DNA of 64,000 nt, taken from assembly GCF_020882245.1 (NCBI RefSeq), contig NC_083600.1, positions 12,462,001 through 12,526,000 of the forward strand, in the 5' to 3' direction. Positions 23,673 to 34,400 of this stretch are shown here, piece by piece (within the stretch, counting starts at the first letter, position 1; every line of letters starts with the position of its first letter). This stretch comes from Rhopalosiphum padi. Taxonomy: Eukaryota > Arthropoda > Insecta > Hemiptera > Aphididae. The position numbers and the translations under genes are program-made. The notes under the pieces are model-generated. The model did no database searches, was not told the origin of the DNA, and saw only the letters and a program-made list of their open reading frames with translations.

Positions 23673-25160
23673 ATTTATGTTTATTATATATGATTTATCG
23701 TATCTTGTTCGTGGACGTACTATATTATTATATAATACCTATTAATGATTTTAATGTTACATTTCTTTTTTTTTTTTTTGTCATGAATAATTTATTTATT
23801 ATTATTTATTATCTTAATTTTTATTTGAAATTTAAAAATCTCACATCTGTATTGATTATTATGATTTTATTACAATAAATTATGTTTATAATTATTTACC
23901 TAATGTAATGTTAGTATTACATAAGTATGTAATATGTATACTTTTGAAATGTTGGTATGTTAAGACTTCAAAACATACTATAATAATTAATAAATTATTA
24001 GTTTTTTTTTTAATTTAATCATAAAAATTGACTATTATGTTTTTTATTACAATAATTTCCGTCGTTAATTCATTAGGTATCTAAACAATACATTGAAGTG
24101 CCTAGATAATTTAAAAATGTTCAATAGGTATACTATAATATGTGTTAAGCATTATTTTTATTTTTTTGTATTAAAATGTATTGACTTAACTTATATTGTA
24201 TTTATATTGTATAGTGTATAAATATGTGTAAATATTATACTTAATGTATAAAGTCTTTAAAAACCTATAAACTATAGTTATAATATTTGTTTTTTATCTG
24301 GATAAAAACGAGAGGTTATCTTTTTTTGTATTTTATTGTATGTAAGTAAATATATGTATATTGTTTGGTTAGCATATTTTTTTTTAGTACAACACTAGAA
24401 TAGTACCTACTGGCTATTACAGTATGATACGAAAATAATAAAAACTGCTTCAGTAAAAGGTTATACGAGTAATATAATAATAAGGTAAATAATAGGTTGA
24501 ATTAATTTTTGTCGAAAACATTGAATTATAAAATGTTATTATGTATACAGAATATAATAATATTAGAACAAGTAAATTTGAACATGGGTCATGGACTATC
24601 AAAAAATTTTGTTATTATATCATTTTTTAACTATTAATTATAATTTAAGTTTGTTATGTAATAGTAACAAATGTATGCTGGAAACATATTATGCGCTTCA
24701 TTATAATACCGGAAAAAATATTTAATGATTTTTCGTAATTTTAAAAGTACCTATATGTACTTTACAATGTATTTTATTCATAGGTACTCTGTAGTCAGTG
24801 GTGCAGACATTTTAAAAAGTATTAAGTAACTTTCATTTTCTAAATAACTTTTACAAGTTAAAAAAAAATAACTTAAACAGCCTTGAACTAAAAAGTATAC
24901 ATTCAACGCACTACTTAATTCAAAATCAAAAACTGTCAAAATAACTATTAAACAATAAAATAATAAAATATTAAATAATAATATTTTCTTACTTTATTAC
25001 AAATTGTATGGAGAGTCGGTTGATGCTCAATATAGACAAACAAACTAACATAGGCGGAAATCCATTGAAAAAGTTGGGGGGGGGGGGCTACGATTTTTCT
25101 CATAAACCAAAGCCGTTAGAAATTTATTAATTGTATGCAATGCGTGTATATAATGGATTT
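23673..25160. other. AT-rich intergenic DNA
   Basis: There is no gene. A CAGTGGTGCAGAC word at about 24797 and a G12 run at 25076-25087 after GGCGGAAATCCATTG suggest remnants of CAGTGGCG-ended, G-rich elements like the one at 11.7 kb. The ORF at 23636-23878 is AT-rich and not protein-like. Confidence 0.4.
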
Positions 25161-25167
25161 TATTTTC

Positions 25168-25504
25168 ATTTTCATTTAGTGAGATAGATCTCTTTTGATT
25201 TTGTTGTTTGGGGTCTTGCTAGATACATTTTGGCTAGGAGAAGTGCAGTGAAGATTTTCAGAGCTTTATATTTTATAATTAATTCACTACAGAGCTTCAA
25301 AAATTCAAAATAAAATTAAAACACATTTTATTGGGAGTTTTTTTTTCATGTTTTTCAGCTTCATAACTTTGAAGTGAGTTAACGATTGAAGATAAAGTTC
25401 TGAAAATCTTCACAGCACTTCTCATAGACTAAGTAAATCTAACAAGACCCCAAATAACAAAACCCGTTCTCTAGTTTCGGTAATCTACCACTCTAAATGA
25501 AAAT
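25168..25504. mobile_element. Foldback (palindromic) MITE
   Basis: The left arm from 25168 (ATTTTCATTTAGT onward to GGGGTCTTGCTAGATACATT and GAAGATTTTCAGAGCTT at 25266) is complementary to the right arm 25396-25504. The arms are about 95-105 bases with scattered mismatches, and the spacer is about 130 bases. No target duplication was recognised and no coding sequence is present. Confidence 0.6.
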
Positions 25505-25689
25505 CTAGCAAAAAATAACTATTTTTTTAACTGTGAAAAATTATTCATTTATCATAAAACACTCATTCATTATTTCAAAAAGTATTTATGTTTTTGAAAA
25601 CATTTTTTTACATTTTGAATAATGTATTTAATAATATAACAGTATTATGTTATAACGTATTGAGTAAGTTATGAGTACTCGGATAACAA

Positions 25690-25795
25690 TATTTTATCCC
25701 GGTTCATGCGGGCCACACTGTTTTTCATATCATAGTTTGGGATGGAATCGGTCCCGTCCCGTCCCGGGTTTTAGTAATACCCGTTATTATAGTAT
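25690..25795. repeat. Second copy of the GGGACGGGACCGATTCC repeat, inverted
   Basis: GGAATCGGTCCCGTCCCGTC and GGGTTTTAGTAATACCC are the reverse complement of 9873-9916. The homology includes the CACTGTTTTT flank at about 25718. Confidence 0.5.
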
Positions 25796-27300
25796 CATAT
25801 ATTATTATTATTATTATAAGACGTATTTCCCGACTTCCCGTTCCGTGTTGGTGAGTGCCTAGTGGTATTACTGATATTGTACGACTTTACTTACCGATTT
25901 GTGTCTTTGTGAATTTGTGATTTCCTCTGTCGTGCAGGCTGTGGCTGTCAGAAAAGATGGTTCTGAATGTTCAGACGGTACATACTCGTCGAAACGATAA
26001 AACTTCGTTATCAAAATATCAATTATCACGGTATTTTTTTTTTCGTGAGGAGGTATTGAGGTAGCACACCTAAAATTACTGAATAATAATAAAAATAAAT
26101 AATGATTATTGATTAATTATGTATAAAATTAGCGGTGCTCCGGGAGCTCGGGTGGTACGTAAAATACTAGATATTATAGAAAAATATTTGATGTGGACAT
26201 GTGGCAAAAAATTAAGTTAAAATTGTTCGGTACAAACTGTAAATTGTGCAAGCAATTGTTCGGAGTACTTACACTAGGCTTTATTTGCGAAAATCCGCAA
26301 ATCACCTTCTACCGCATACGTCTTGTTCAAACATAAACAAAAACAATAGTAATAACGCTCAAATAGTCAAATGTCCGTCTTCGATTCTTCATTTGTGCCA
26401 ACTATAATATTATGTCAGAATTCGCACAAATCACGAACAAATCAAATGGTTGCCTAAACTATTATACTAACGTATACCCAATTGATATCAATCCACCTTG
26501 CGTAGGTATACCATTTTTTTCTCTACTAAACCACGCGCTACTTGTAACCTTTAAGGTCATAGCTTATTAGTCTCATAGGACCACAGAGTAATTACTGTAT
26601 GCATAGGACAAGGAAATACTTATAGTATATACTAGAGAGCCTAAATAATTCTTTATCCAGGCTCTTAACTCTTTAGTTTATACTATAACTGAGTATAACA
26701 ATCTTGAAACTTTTGAATCTTAATTGCCAGTAATCCTAGATTCCTATAGTCAAAACCCTCAACAAATAATAATTAATACCAGAACCAGAGTCTAGAAATT
26801 AGAAAACACCATAACCATGTCCATATGTTATCTAGTTGTTCAGTTTCATATAATATTATCATTCTTTGTTGTTATTATTATAACGATTTCGCGCCAATTT
26901 GTATGCCACAGCCCACAGGCCACAGTTGCGCATACTGCATAGAACAATATTAAATATTACCTTATGGCTTATTATTTCTCACCATTCTGGCGTTCAGTAT
27001 TTTAGTTACAACTTTTAAGCTACAAGTCTATAACTTAGCAGTGACGTTTTATTAATTATTAATTTTAACTTACTATAATTATTAGTTGTTGTTCATTCGT
27101 ATTCACTTAAACTGAGTAGCAGAGTACAATTTTCCATTAACGTCGGTGAAATTTCTTTTATTTTATTTTGTACAGATTTGTACACGGTATTCCTACTGCT
27201 ATTTTTTCGAAATTCGTCATTTCGTTTTATGTAAATTCTGACAATCCTGTGCAAAGATAATCTCTCCATTGTCTCCATTGTTGGCGCCGATTAATTTTGG
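25796..27300. other. Intergenic DNA upstream of thymidylate kinase
   Basis: No coding gene is supported. The DNA from about 26250 to 27300 is less AT-rich and may contain the promoter and untranslated first exon of the thymidylate kinase gene. The minus-strand ORF at 27093-27278 has no recognisable domain. Confidence 0.4.
26887..26895 (+). promoter_or_regulatory. E2F-like site
   Basis: TTTCGCGCC matches the E2F consensus. A related palindromic TTGGCGCC occurs at 27281-27288. Thymidylate kinase is an S-phase gene under E2F control in animals, so these sites are good promoter candidates, although they lie 1.4-1.8 kb upstream of the start codon. Confidence 0.35.
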
Positions 27301-27431
27301 TAATATAATTGTGCCATTATTTATTAATTTATTATTTACATAATATTAATTATTATGATGATTCCAGTGGATTCCACTACTAATTGACTTTTTTCTAAGA
27401 TAATGTATGTTAAAATTAACATCAATCATTT

Positions 27432-28213
27432 GAGAAGACACCAAACTCGAATGTGTTTTCTCTATCAAATAAACTTATAATATACTAAATTTGTATGGCA
27501 GAATACATTTAGTGTTGTTAGTTTTAATATTATAGTGAATTATCTAATGTAAAGGTAAGAATATTATATATGCAAGAACATTTCATATGATTTTATTAAT
27601 ATATTTAATTTAATTCTAAACTTTTTAAAATTGTTTTATTTTCCAGTTGTAACTTATTAAAGTATCAATAAAATAAAATGATATGCCCTATAATATATCT
27701 AGATCTATATCCTTACCTTTAGGGTTGTTATCTGGTAATTTACTCAAAATTATAGCTAATAACACAAATTTGATTCTACTGAACATTAATTTGCAACATT
27801 GTAAATGTATGAGACTGAGAAATTTTACATATGATACAGAAATTACATGAGTTCACATTTTATTTTGTTAGCTTTAATAATGGAATGAATTTTAGGTATT
27901 TTATTGATATTTCTATTTTAAGTGAGTCATGAAGAGGAGAAAAGGAGAACTTTAACTATGAATTATTTAATTAATGTATTCAAGTTCAAAAATAATGGAT
28001 TTCAGACAATAAGAAATTTTTTTGTATAAGTGATAGGTATATAAAAAAAAATTATATTTCACAGATAATGTTCTTAATTATATTATATACCAATTTGGAT
28101 ATATTTGGTCTTAACTATCTCTACAGTTTGAGTGGTTCTATCCTGCACAAAACAGCTTTTGCTATGTTTTACATGTGTAAGACAGAGACAACACATGCAG
28201 GTGTAGTATCCTC
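27432..28213. mobile_element. Third piggyBac-like MITE of the GAGG-ACTACACC family
   Basis: The left end GAGAAGACACCAAACTCGAA continues into TGTGTTTTCTC. The right end, reversed, reads GAGGATACTACACCTGCATG and continues into TGTTGTCTC. It is the same terminal family as the pair in the FAF1 intron, and it shares the internal TTAGTTTTAATATTA word. TTAA follows the right end (28214-28217), but the left flank (CATT) is no longer TTAA. It lies in the presumed 5' UTR intron of thymidylate kinase. Confidence 0.55.
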
Positions 28214-28655
28214 TTAACACCATCATCAAATGTTGAATACAATTAATTGTACTAAATAAAATTATTATCAACATTTGACAAATTAATGATTTGTTATGGT
28301 AAACACTTGTATGCCCTCTCTATTCACCCAAATATTTGGATTAAAAATAAAACCTATTTTAATACTAAATTTAAGTTTTATTATTTATAAATCTTTCTTG
28401 TTAATTTTAAAATATAGAACATTTTTTTAATATTTGTCAATAATACTAAATTTAAATAGATTATTTTATATTCATTAGAATTTGTATTGGGTACCTCCTA
28501 CTGATATATTTTAATAATAAAAGATAGTGCTTGTATTTTAATAATTACCTCATGACCTATCATATAAATTATATAACTTTTTTTCAGTTAACACACTAAA
28601 TAATAATATGTTTATGTAACTAGGTTTGTTTTATTTTTCTAGGTAATTTAATAAA

Positions 28656-29294
28656 ATGACAAACTCTGCTGTGCGAGGTGCATTAATTGTTTTGGAAGGC
28701 TGTGATAGATCTGGAAAAACTACACAATGTGCAAAATTAGTTGAAGCTTTAAATAATATGAAAATACCAGCAAAAAAAATATCATTCCCAGATCGATCTA
28801 CTCCTATTGGTTCATTAATCAATGATTATTTATCAAGGAAAATAGAGTTACCAGATCGATCAGTACATTTATTATTCACTGCTAATCGTTGGGAACTAGA
28901 ACCAGAAATTCGTAAACAAATTGAGTCTGGTGTAACATTAATTGTAGATCGATACTCGTATTCTGGTGTAGTTTTTACAAGTGCCAAGCAATGTGTGGAT
29001 TTCAAATGGTGCTGTGGTCCAGAAAATGGTTTACCCAAACCAGATATAGTAATGTTTTTAAAATTATCGACTGGAGATATGGCTAAACGGTCTGGTTTTG
29101 GTGATGAAAGATATGAAAATATTGAATTCCAACATAAAGTGGATATAAATTATGATAAATTTAAAAACGATAATTTTATTCAAGTAGACGCAGCTCAAGA
29201 TGTGTCAATGTTAACAAACACTCTTTTAGAGCAAGTTTTAAAAACTATAGACACTGTTAAGAACCAAGAATTAGACGATTTAGTTTTGCAATAA
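28656..29294 (+). CDS. DTYMK: Thymidylate (dTMP) kinase
   Basis: This 212-residue protein (human 212) phosphorylates dTMP to dTDP with ATP, an essential step to dTTP. The P-loop GCDRSGKTT is at residues 15-23. PDRSTPIG (45-52), the ANRWE motif (76-80) and VDRYSYSG (97-104) are the substrate-binding segments, followed by the LPKPDIVMFL strand and the RYEN lid-adjacent motif. All match animal TMPK. The coding region is a single exon. TTTCTAG at 28636-28642 directly before GTAATTTAATAAAATG indicates an intron in the 5' UTR whose first exon lies upstream. The start is the first ATG after that acceptor. Two AATAAA signals (29290-29295, 29295-29300) overlap and follow the stop. It lies between transposon fragments but is intact. 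Confidence 0.95.
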   Translation: MTNSAVRGALIVLEGCDRSGKTTQCAKLVEALNNMKIPAKKISFPDRSTPIGSLINDYLSRKIELPDRSVHLLFTANRWELEPEIRKQIESGVTLIVDRYSYSGVVFTSAKQCVDFKWCCGPENGLPKPDIVMFLKLSTGDMAKRSGFGDERYENIEFQHKVDINYDKFKNDNFIQVDAAQDVSMLTNTLLEQVLKTIDTVKNQELDDLVLQ

Positions 29295-29300
29295 AATAAA

Positions 29301-30007
29301 TGTTACCAATGCTATCACTATTAATATAGTTAATGTTTTATATTTTCAATCAATACATATAATTATTCTTTTTCAAAAATAATCATCATTTCTCTATAGT
29401 CTATATATTATGTATTTATTAAATGCTATTAAGTTACTTTTATTTAGTTTAAGCTTTTATAAATTAAATTAATATGGGTGGTATTGCCATTACCTATCTG
29501 ATTTTAATTCATCTATAATTAATATTCATAAGTTATTCTTAGTCATTAATTTTGGGTAAATTAGTTGGTATGTATTATTTTGTTTTTAATATTACAAAAA
29601 TAATTACATTTTATTATGTATACTATTTTATATTAAGTAAATTTTAAATAACTCATGTTTATTTATTTGTTGATATACTTTATATAATTTTGTAAAGCAC
29701 TAATCAATTAAATGATAACATTTAACAACCATCAAAATCTAGCCATTCAAACCAATAAAATTTATATCATTGATTATTTGATTATATATTATTTCTAATT
29801 TAGTAAATATCATAACAATAGCATAATTAATGATGAAACAAATATAGTCTGGAACACCTGATTTGTTTTATAGTTCATACTAGAGACTTTGTATAAATAA
29901 TATAGGTATAGTATAAGGGCATAAGGCTCTTAAAACATTAATTTATACCCACTGCTGTAACTGTAACCATTTCTTCTGAATGTTTTAAAGGCACATAGTA
30001 CATACTA
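29301..30007. other. AT-rich intergenic DNA
   Basis: It lies downstream of thymidylate kinase. I see no gene, RNA or clear repeat. Confidence 0.5.
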
Positions 30008-30632
30008 GGTACTTGTTTGTTATCGCTCCGCCAGTATGCCGCATAAAATTTATCGCCCCGCCATATAGTGTGCCGTTATTATACCTACAATTATCGTATT
30101 TAGCTCGTGATGGATGATCTATTTTGGGAAATGGAAAAACTATTGTATATTGTATATTAAACCATATTAGTACGCTGCTGGCTTCGTTATTTTATTAAAC
30201 TTTGACATCGTTTGAAACCAATACGAAAAATTAATTTTTAATTTTTTTTACACAAAATATCGAGAGGTTGTGGGGTTCTGCTAAATGGGGAAATAGAAAG
30301 CGTCGTGGAACAAACAGAAATTTTTTGGAATCATATTTAGCAGAATTTATGTGGAGAACACGTCTCGGAAAACAAGACGCATTTAAAACCATTTTAAAAG
30401 ATATCCGAGTTCTGGCCTCCACTATAATTATAATTATATTATTTATTTACTAATGCATTTATTCATATTTTTTTAAATTTATAAACATATATTTATTCAT
30501 TTATTTTTAAATTTTTTATTATTAATAATACATACATATTTTATATTTATTCATTATTTTGTTTATTTTATTTAATTGGCGGGGCGATAAATTTTATGCG
30601 GCATACTGGCGGGGCGATAACAAACAAGTACC
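30008..30632 (+). mobile_element. Merlin/IS1595-like element, internally deleted
   Basis: This 625-bp element has terminal inverted repeats of about 55 bp that begin GGTACTTGTTTGTTATCGC and differ at very few bases between ends. Inside, 30253-30412 encodes NIERLWGSAK, then KRRGTNRNFLESYLAEFMW and AFKTILKDI. This is the C-terminus of an ISXO2/IS1595-type DDE transposase, including the third acidic residue (E at 30262). The part carrying the two aspartates is absent, so the element is non-autonomous. No convincing 8-9 bp target duplication was seen. Confidence 0.72.
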
Positions 30633-31489
30633 ATTTTTATTATAGTAATTTTAAGCTCAAATTATAAATGTAGACAAAATTGGATATTTAACGAAAAATA
30701 TTGATTATAGTCAATTTGTTGTAATTGAAAAATTATTTGCTTGGAATTAAATCAAACAACATACAAGGTGTGTTGTTGTTTACAATACATATTGAAGTTT
30801 TTAAAATGTTAAAATACATTTTTAGAAGCTATTAATATAATAATTATTTATTAATACCTAATAATAGGTTATATTACAATAAATTTTATTTGTTTTAGAA
30901 CATATGAGTTCAACTGTTGAACTTTAACATTCAACATACCGTAGCTAGTAGTTACATTACCATTTACCACGAATAATTTTATAATTTAACTTTTTAATAT
31001 ATTATTAGTATATCTTTAATTGTTCGTAATACCAATGATCACGGTAACAGACACTAACCAAAAAAACCACAGCAATACCTGTGTGATCCATAGTAGAGAG
31101 TAAAGCAAGCTATAAAGTATTAAGATCTTTATGGTGTGATCACAGTTGCGGAAGATAGTTGGGATTTTTACTTTTCAAGTTGGCACCGTTGAATTTGAAA
31201 AATTGAATGAATTAATTTTTTTTATTATCACTCCGGGAGAACTGGGGTATCACCAATCACCATATCAATACAATAATATATATTTTATGTTACGACCTAC
31301 GGAAATTAGGTATTATTATTTACTAATAATGCTTGAAAGGTACCTAATGATTTTATTACACATTTGTTTTTTATATTTTAGTAAGTTTACATCAAAGTAG
31401 TAAGTACAAGAATATAACGATATCGATGGTGTCTAATACTCTAATCGTTTAGTATACTTAATACATACTCAAGGTTCGTCGTAAAAGAA
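30633..31489 (+). promoter_or_regulatory. Upstream region of the heat shock factor gene
   Basis: Promoter and 5' UTR of HSF must lie here or in the Merlin-like element. No TATA box or heat shock element array is evident. The ORF at 31146-31400 has no protein-like features. Confidence 0.3.
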
Positions 31490-34400
31490 ATGATGCCAGA
31501 TGACAATCCAGTGAACGACCAAAGGATTTCTTTATTTTTAAGAAAACTTTGGACATTGGTCTGTAGTCAAGAAACCGATAATGTAATTAAATGGAGTGAG
31601 GTAAATTTGCATATTTAGATTTATTTTTTAAAATCATTTTTGGGTAATTACCTATTTTAAAATTTGTTATTTTGTCCTAGTAGGTATCTCTGCTGATAAA
31701 ACCTATATGAAAACACGAGTACTTATTTCTTTTTTGTCTTTTGTAGGATGGTGACAGTTTTATTATAAATAATCCTGTAGAATTCTGTAAGGTTCTACCA
31801 AGATATTTCAAACATAATAACTTTATGAGTTTTGTACGGCAGTTACACATATGTAAGTTAATTTACTTGTATTATTATATATACCCAATGTGTTGAAGTG
31901 AAATAAATTAAATTTGGTGGTAGTAATTCACTAATGCTAACATTTTTAATGATTTGCCATCTAGTTACTGTATTAAAAGAATTACCTAATAATTTAGCTA
32001 CAATACCTAATATTAATATATTTCTATTTAAATGTCAAGTTTGAATTTGAAGTATCTATTATTACTATCTTAATTAGTTATATATACACTGTATAATTTA
32101 AGAGTAACTTAAGTCAGTAACTCATTTTTGTTGCAATCCACTTTCATTTCAGTTAGCAGAAAAATATCTTTACCGTGTTTTTGAAATACAAGTTAGGTGG
32201 TTGTTGAACACATCTGAGAATATGGCACTTGGCACATGTTGGCAATATTCACTATCGTTGTTTTGTGCTGAAGCCCACTGCCTGAAGTTATTTTAATATA
32301 ATTTAAGATAGAGCTTGTATAAGTATACAACTAGTAAAATACCTATCTTAAAAAAAATTTTTTTAAATAGATTTTTTCATAATTTAAATTTAATAGTTTT
32401 TTGAATTTTCCTTTTTTTCAATGTTATCCAGAGGCGGTTTGTTATAAGAACACTAGGAGCGATTGCCCCTGGCCTGAAAATGGATGGGTGTGTATCTACT
32501 ATGGGTGATATGCTGAACCAATATAAAAATGAATCTAAATCTTAAACGTTACAGCATAGTAGTACCAATTTCGCCCACAGGTTTTAAATTATAATATACT
32601 AGATATTAATTAATCAATATTATTATTACTTTTTTATTTTAAAGTTAGTCAGATTTAATAATAACAAAAGATTGGTCATAAAACTTAAAACAAGTTTATC
32701 TATAATCAATTGTTAAAGTACATGAAAAATGTAACTAGAAGAACTAAAAATATTGCATTGATCCTAGTAAATTTAGTTGGTGGGCAGGTGGGTAGCGTTT
32801 GAAGCTTGCTTTTAGAGTTTTGAAGACTCAAGCCACTACTGATATGACAAGATTTTAAAATAATAAGCTTCCACTTTTTGATTAATACAAATAATAATAT
32901 AAATTGTTTTACTAGTTATATTTTAAAATATAATATTGTATTTTTTTATTTATTTTATATTTTAGATGGTTTTAGTAAAAGAATATCTGATGTTGATCAC
33001 ACATCTAATCATGGAACATCTTGTGAATATGCTCATCCATATTTTATGAAAGAACATCCTTGTTTATTGTTATCAATTAAGCAAAAGAGAGGGGAAAAAT
33101 TGGTGTGTAAATATTGTTATAACTTGTAAACATAGAATAGTAAATGTATTTATTTTTTTATTAATTGCTTAAATAGCATCAAGGCATAAAAACCGATATT
33201 GATTCCATTGAAACAATCAGTACACTGTTAAAAGAAGTGAACTCAGTTAAAGACAAAAATAAGATGCTTGATTCCAAATTTACTGCTATGAAACATGAAA
33301 ATGAATGTTTGTGGCGTGAATTAGCAGTTATTCGACAAAAGCATATGAAACAACAAAGAATTCTCAATCAGGTTTGAATTGAATAAAACAAATGGTTTAT
33401 ACATTAGTTAATAATTGTTGTTTTACTAGTTATTGTACTTATAGTAATATGTAACATTTTAAAAGTTAGATAATACTTAAATAATTATGTTTTTTCTTTT
33501 CAATTGAGAAGAATAAAAAAAAATTGATATATAAATATGAGAAGTATAATATTATACATATACTAGCTAAACCTCACGCACTTCATTACTCGTACAAAAT
33601 TCATCTGTGTTAAATTAACTGATTATGTATCATTCGTTAAAAATAATCACATAACTTTAACATAATAAAGAGGTATTATTTAGGTCATTATTGGATCAAA
33701 ACTATCCTATCTTACAATGGAGACCAAATTACACACATTGATCATAATTTTATCAAAATCGGTAGTTCTGGAGTGCATCGCAGACATACCCGTTATACAC
33801 AAATTATTTTTATATAAAGATATATAAATGCTAAATAATATGATTATAAGAATTGTTCTTTGTTTTTTCATTTATACTTAAAGTGATAGTTAAATACTTT
33901 TTTTTATAAAATCATTGATTGCATTTTATTTTTATATTGTCAATGTGTCAGACTAATTCAATAAAACAAATAAATTCAAATTAATAATTTATGGAATTTA
34001 GAATATGTATAAATAATTTTATTTAAAAAAATTATAGTAATATATAGGACTGTGAATTTGTAGGAAAGTGAATTTTTTTGTGGTTGTGAAACGTAGCTTG
34101 TAAGTATATAATTTGAATTATGTGTAAACATTCCATTTATAATACATATTTTTATTTTGCATTTTTTTGAAGTTTTTATTTTTTCAGGTCATTTTTTCGT
34201 TTTTTTTTTACTTTATTTTTTGGTATTTTTAATTAAATTCCAGCAATTAATATCTTTGAAAATCTTTTCAAAAAAGTTTCAGGGAATAGCATTATTAAAG
34301 AATCAATTAATTTTTTTATAAATTTTTTTTTATTAAAAATACATTTTTATGCATATAGTATATTAATATTATAAATATAAAAATTAAATTAAAAACTATT

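Noticed and set aside
27093..27278. Minus ORF of 61 codons
   Set aside because: No domain; it lies in the probable promoter region of thymidylate kinase.
23457..30632. The inverted 216-bp repeats as terminal repeats of one large element carrying thymidylate kinase
   Set aside because: The right copy has its own second terminal repeat 625 bp away and a transposase remnant, so it is a complete small element; the left copy is a truncated relative.
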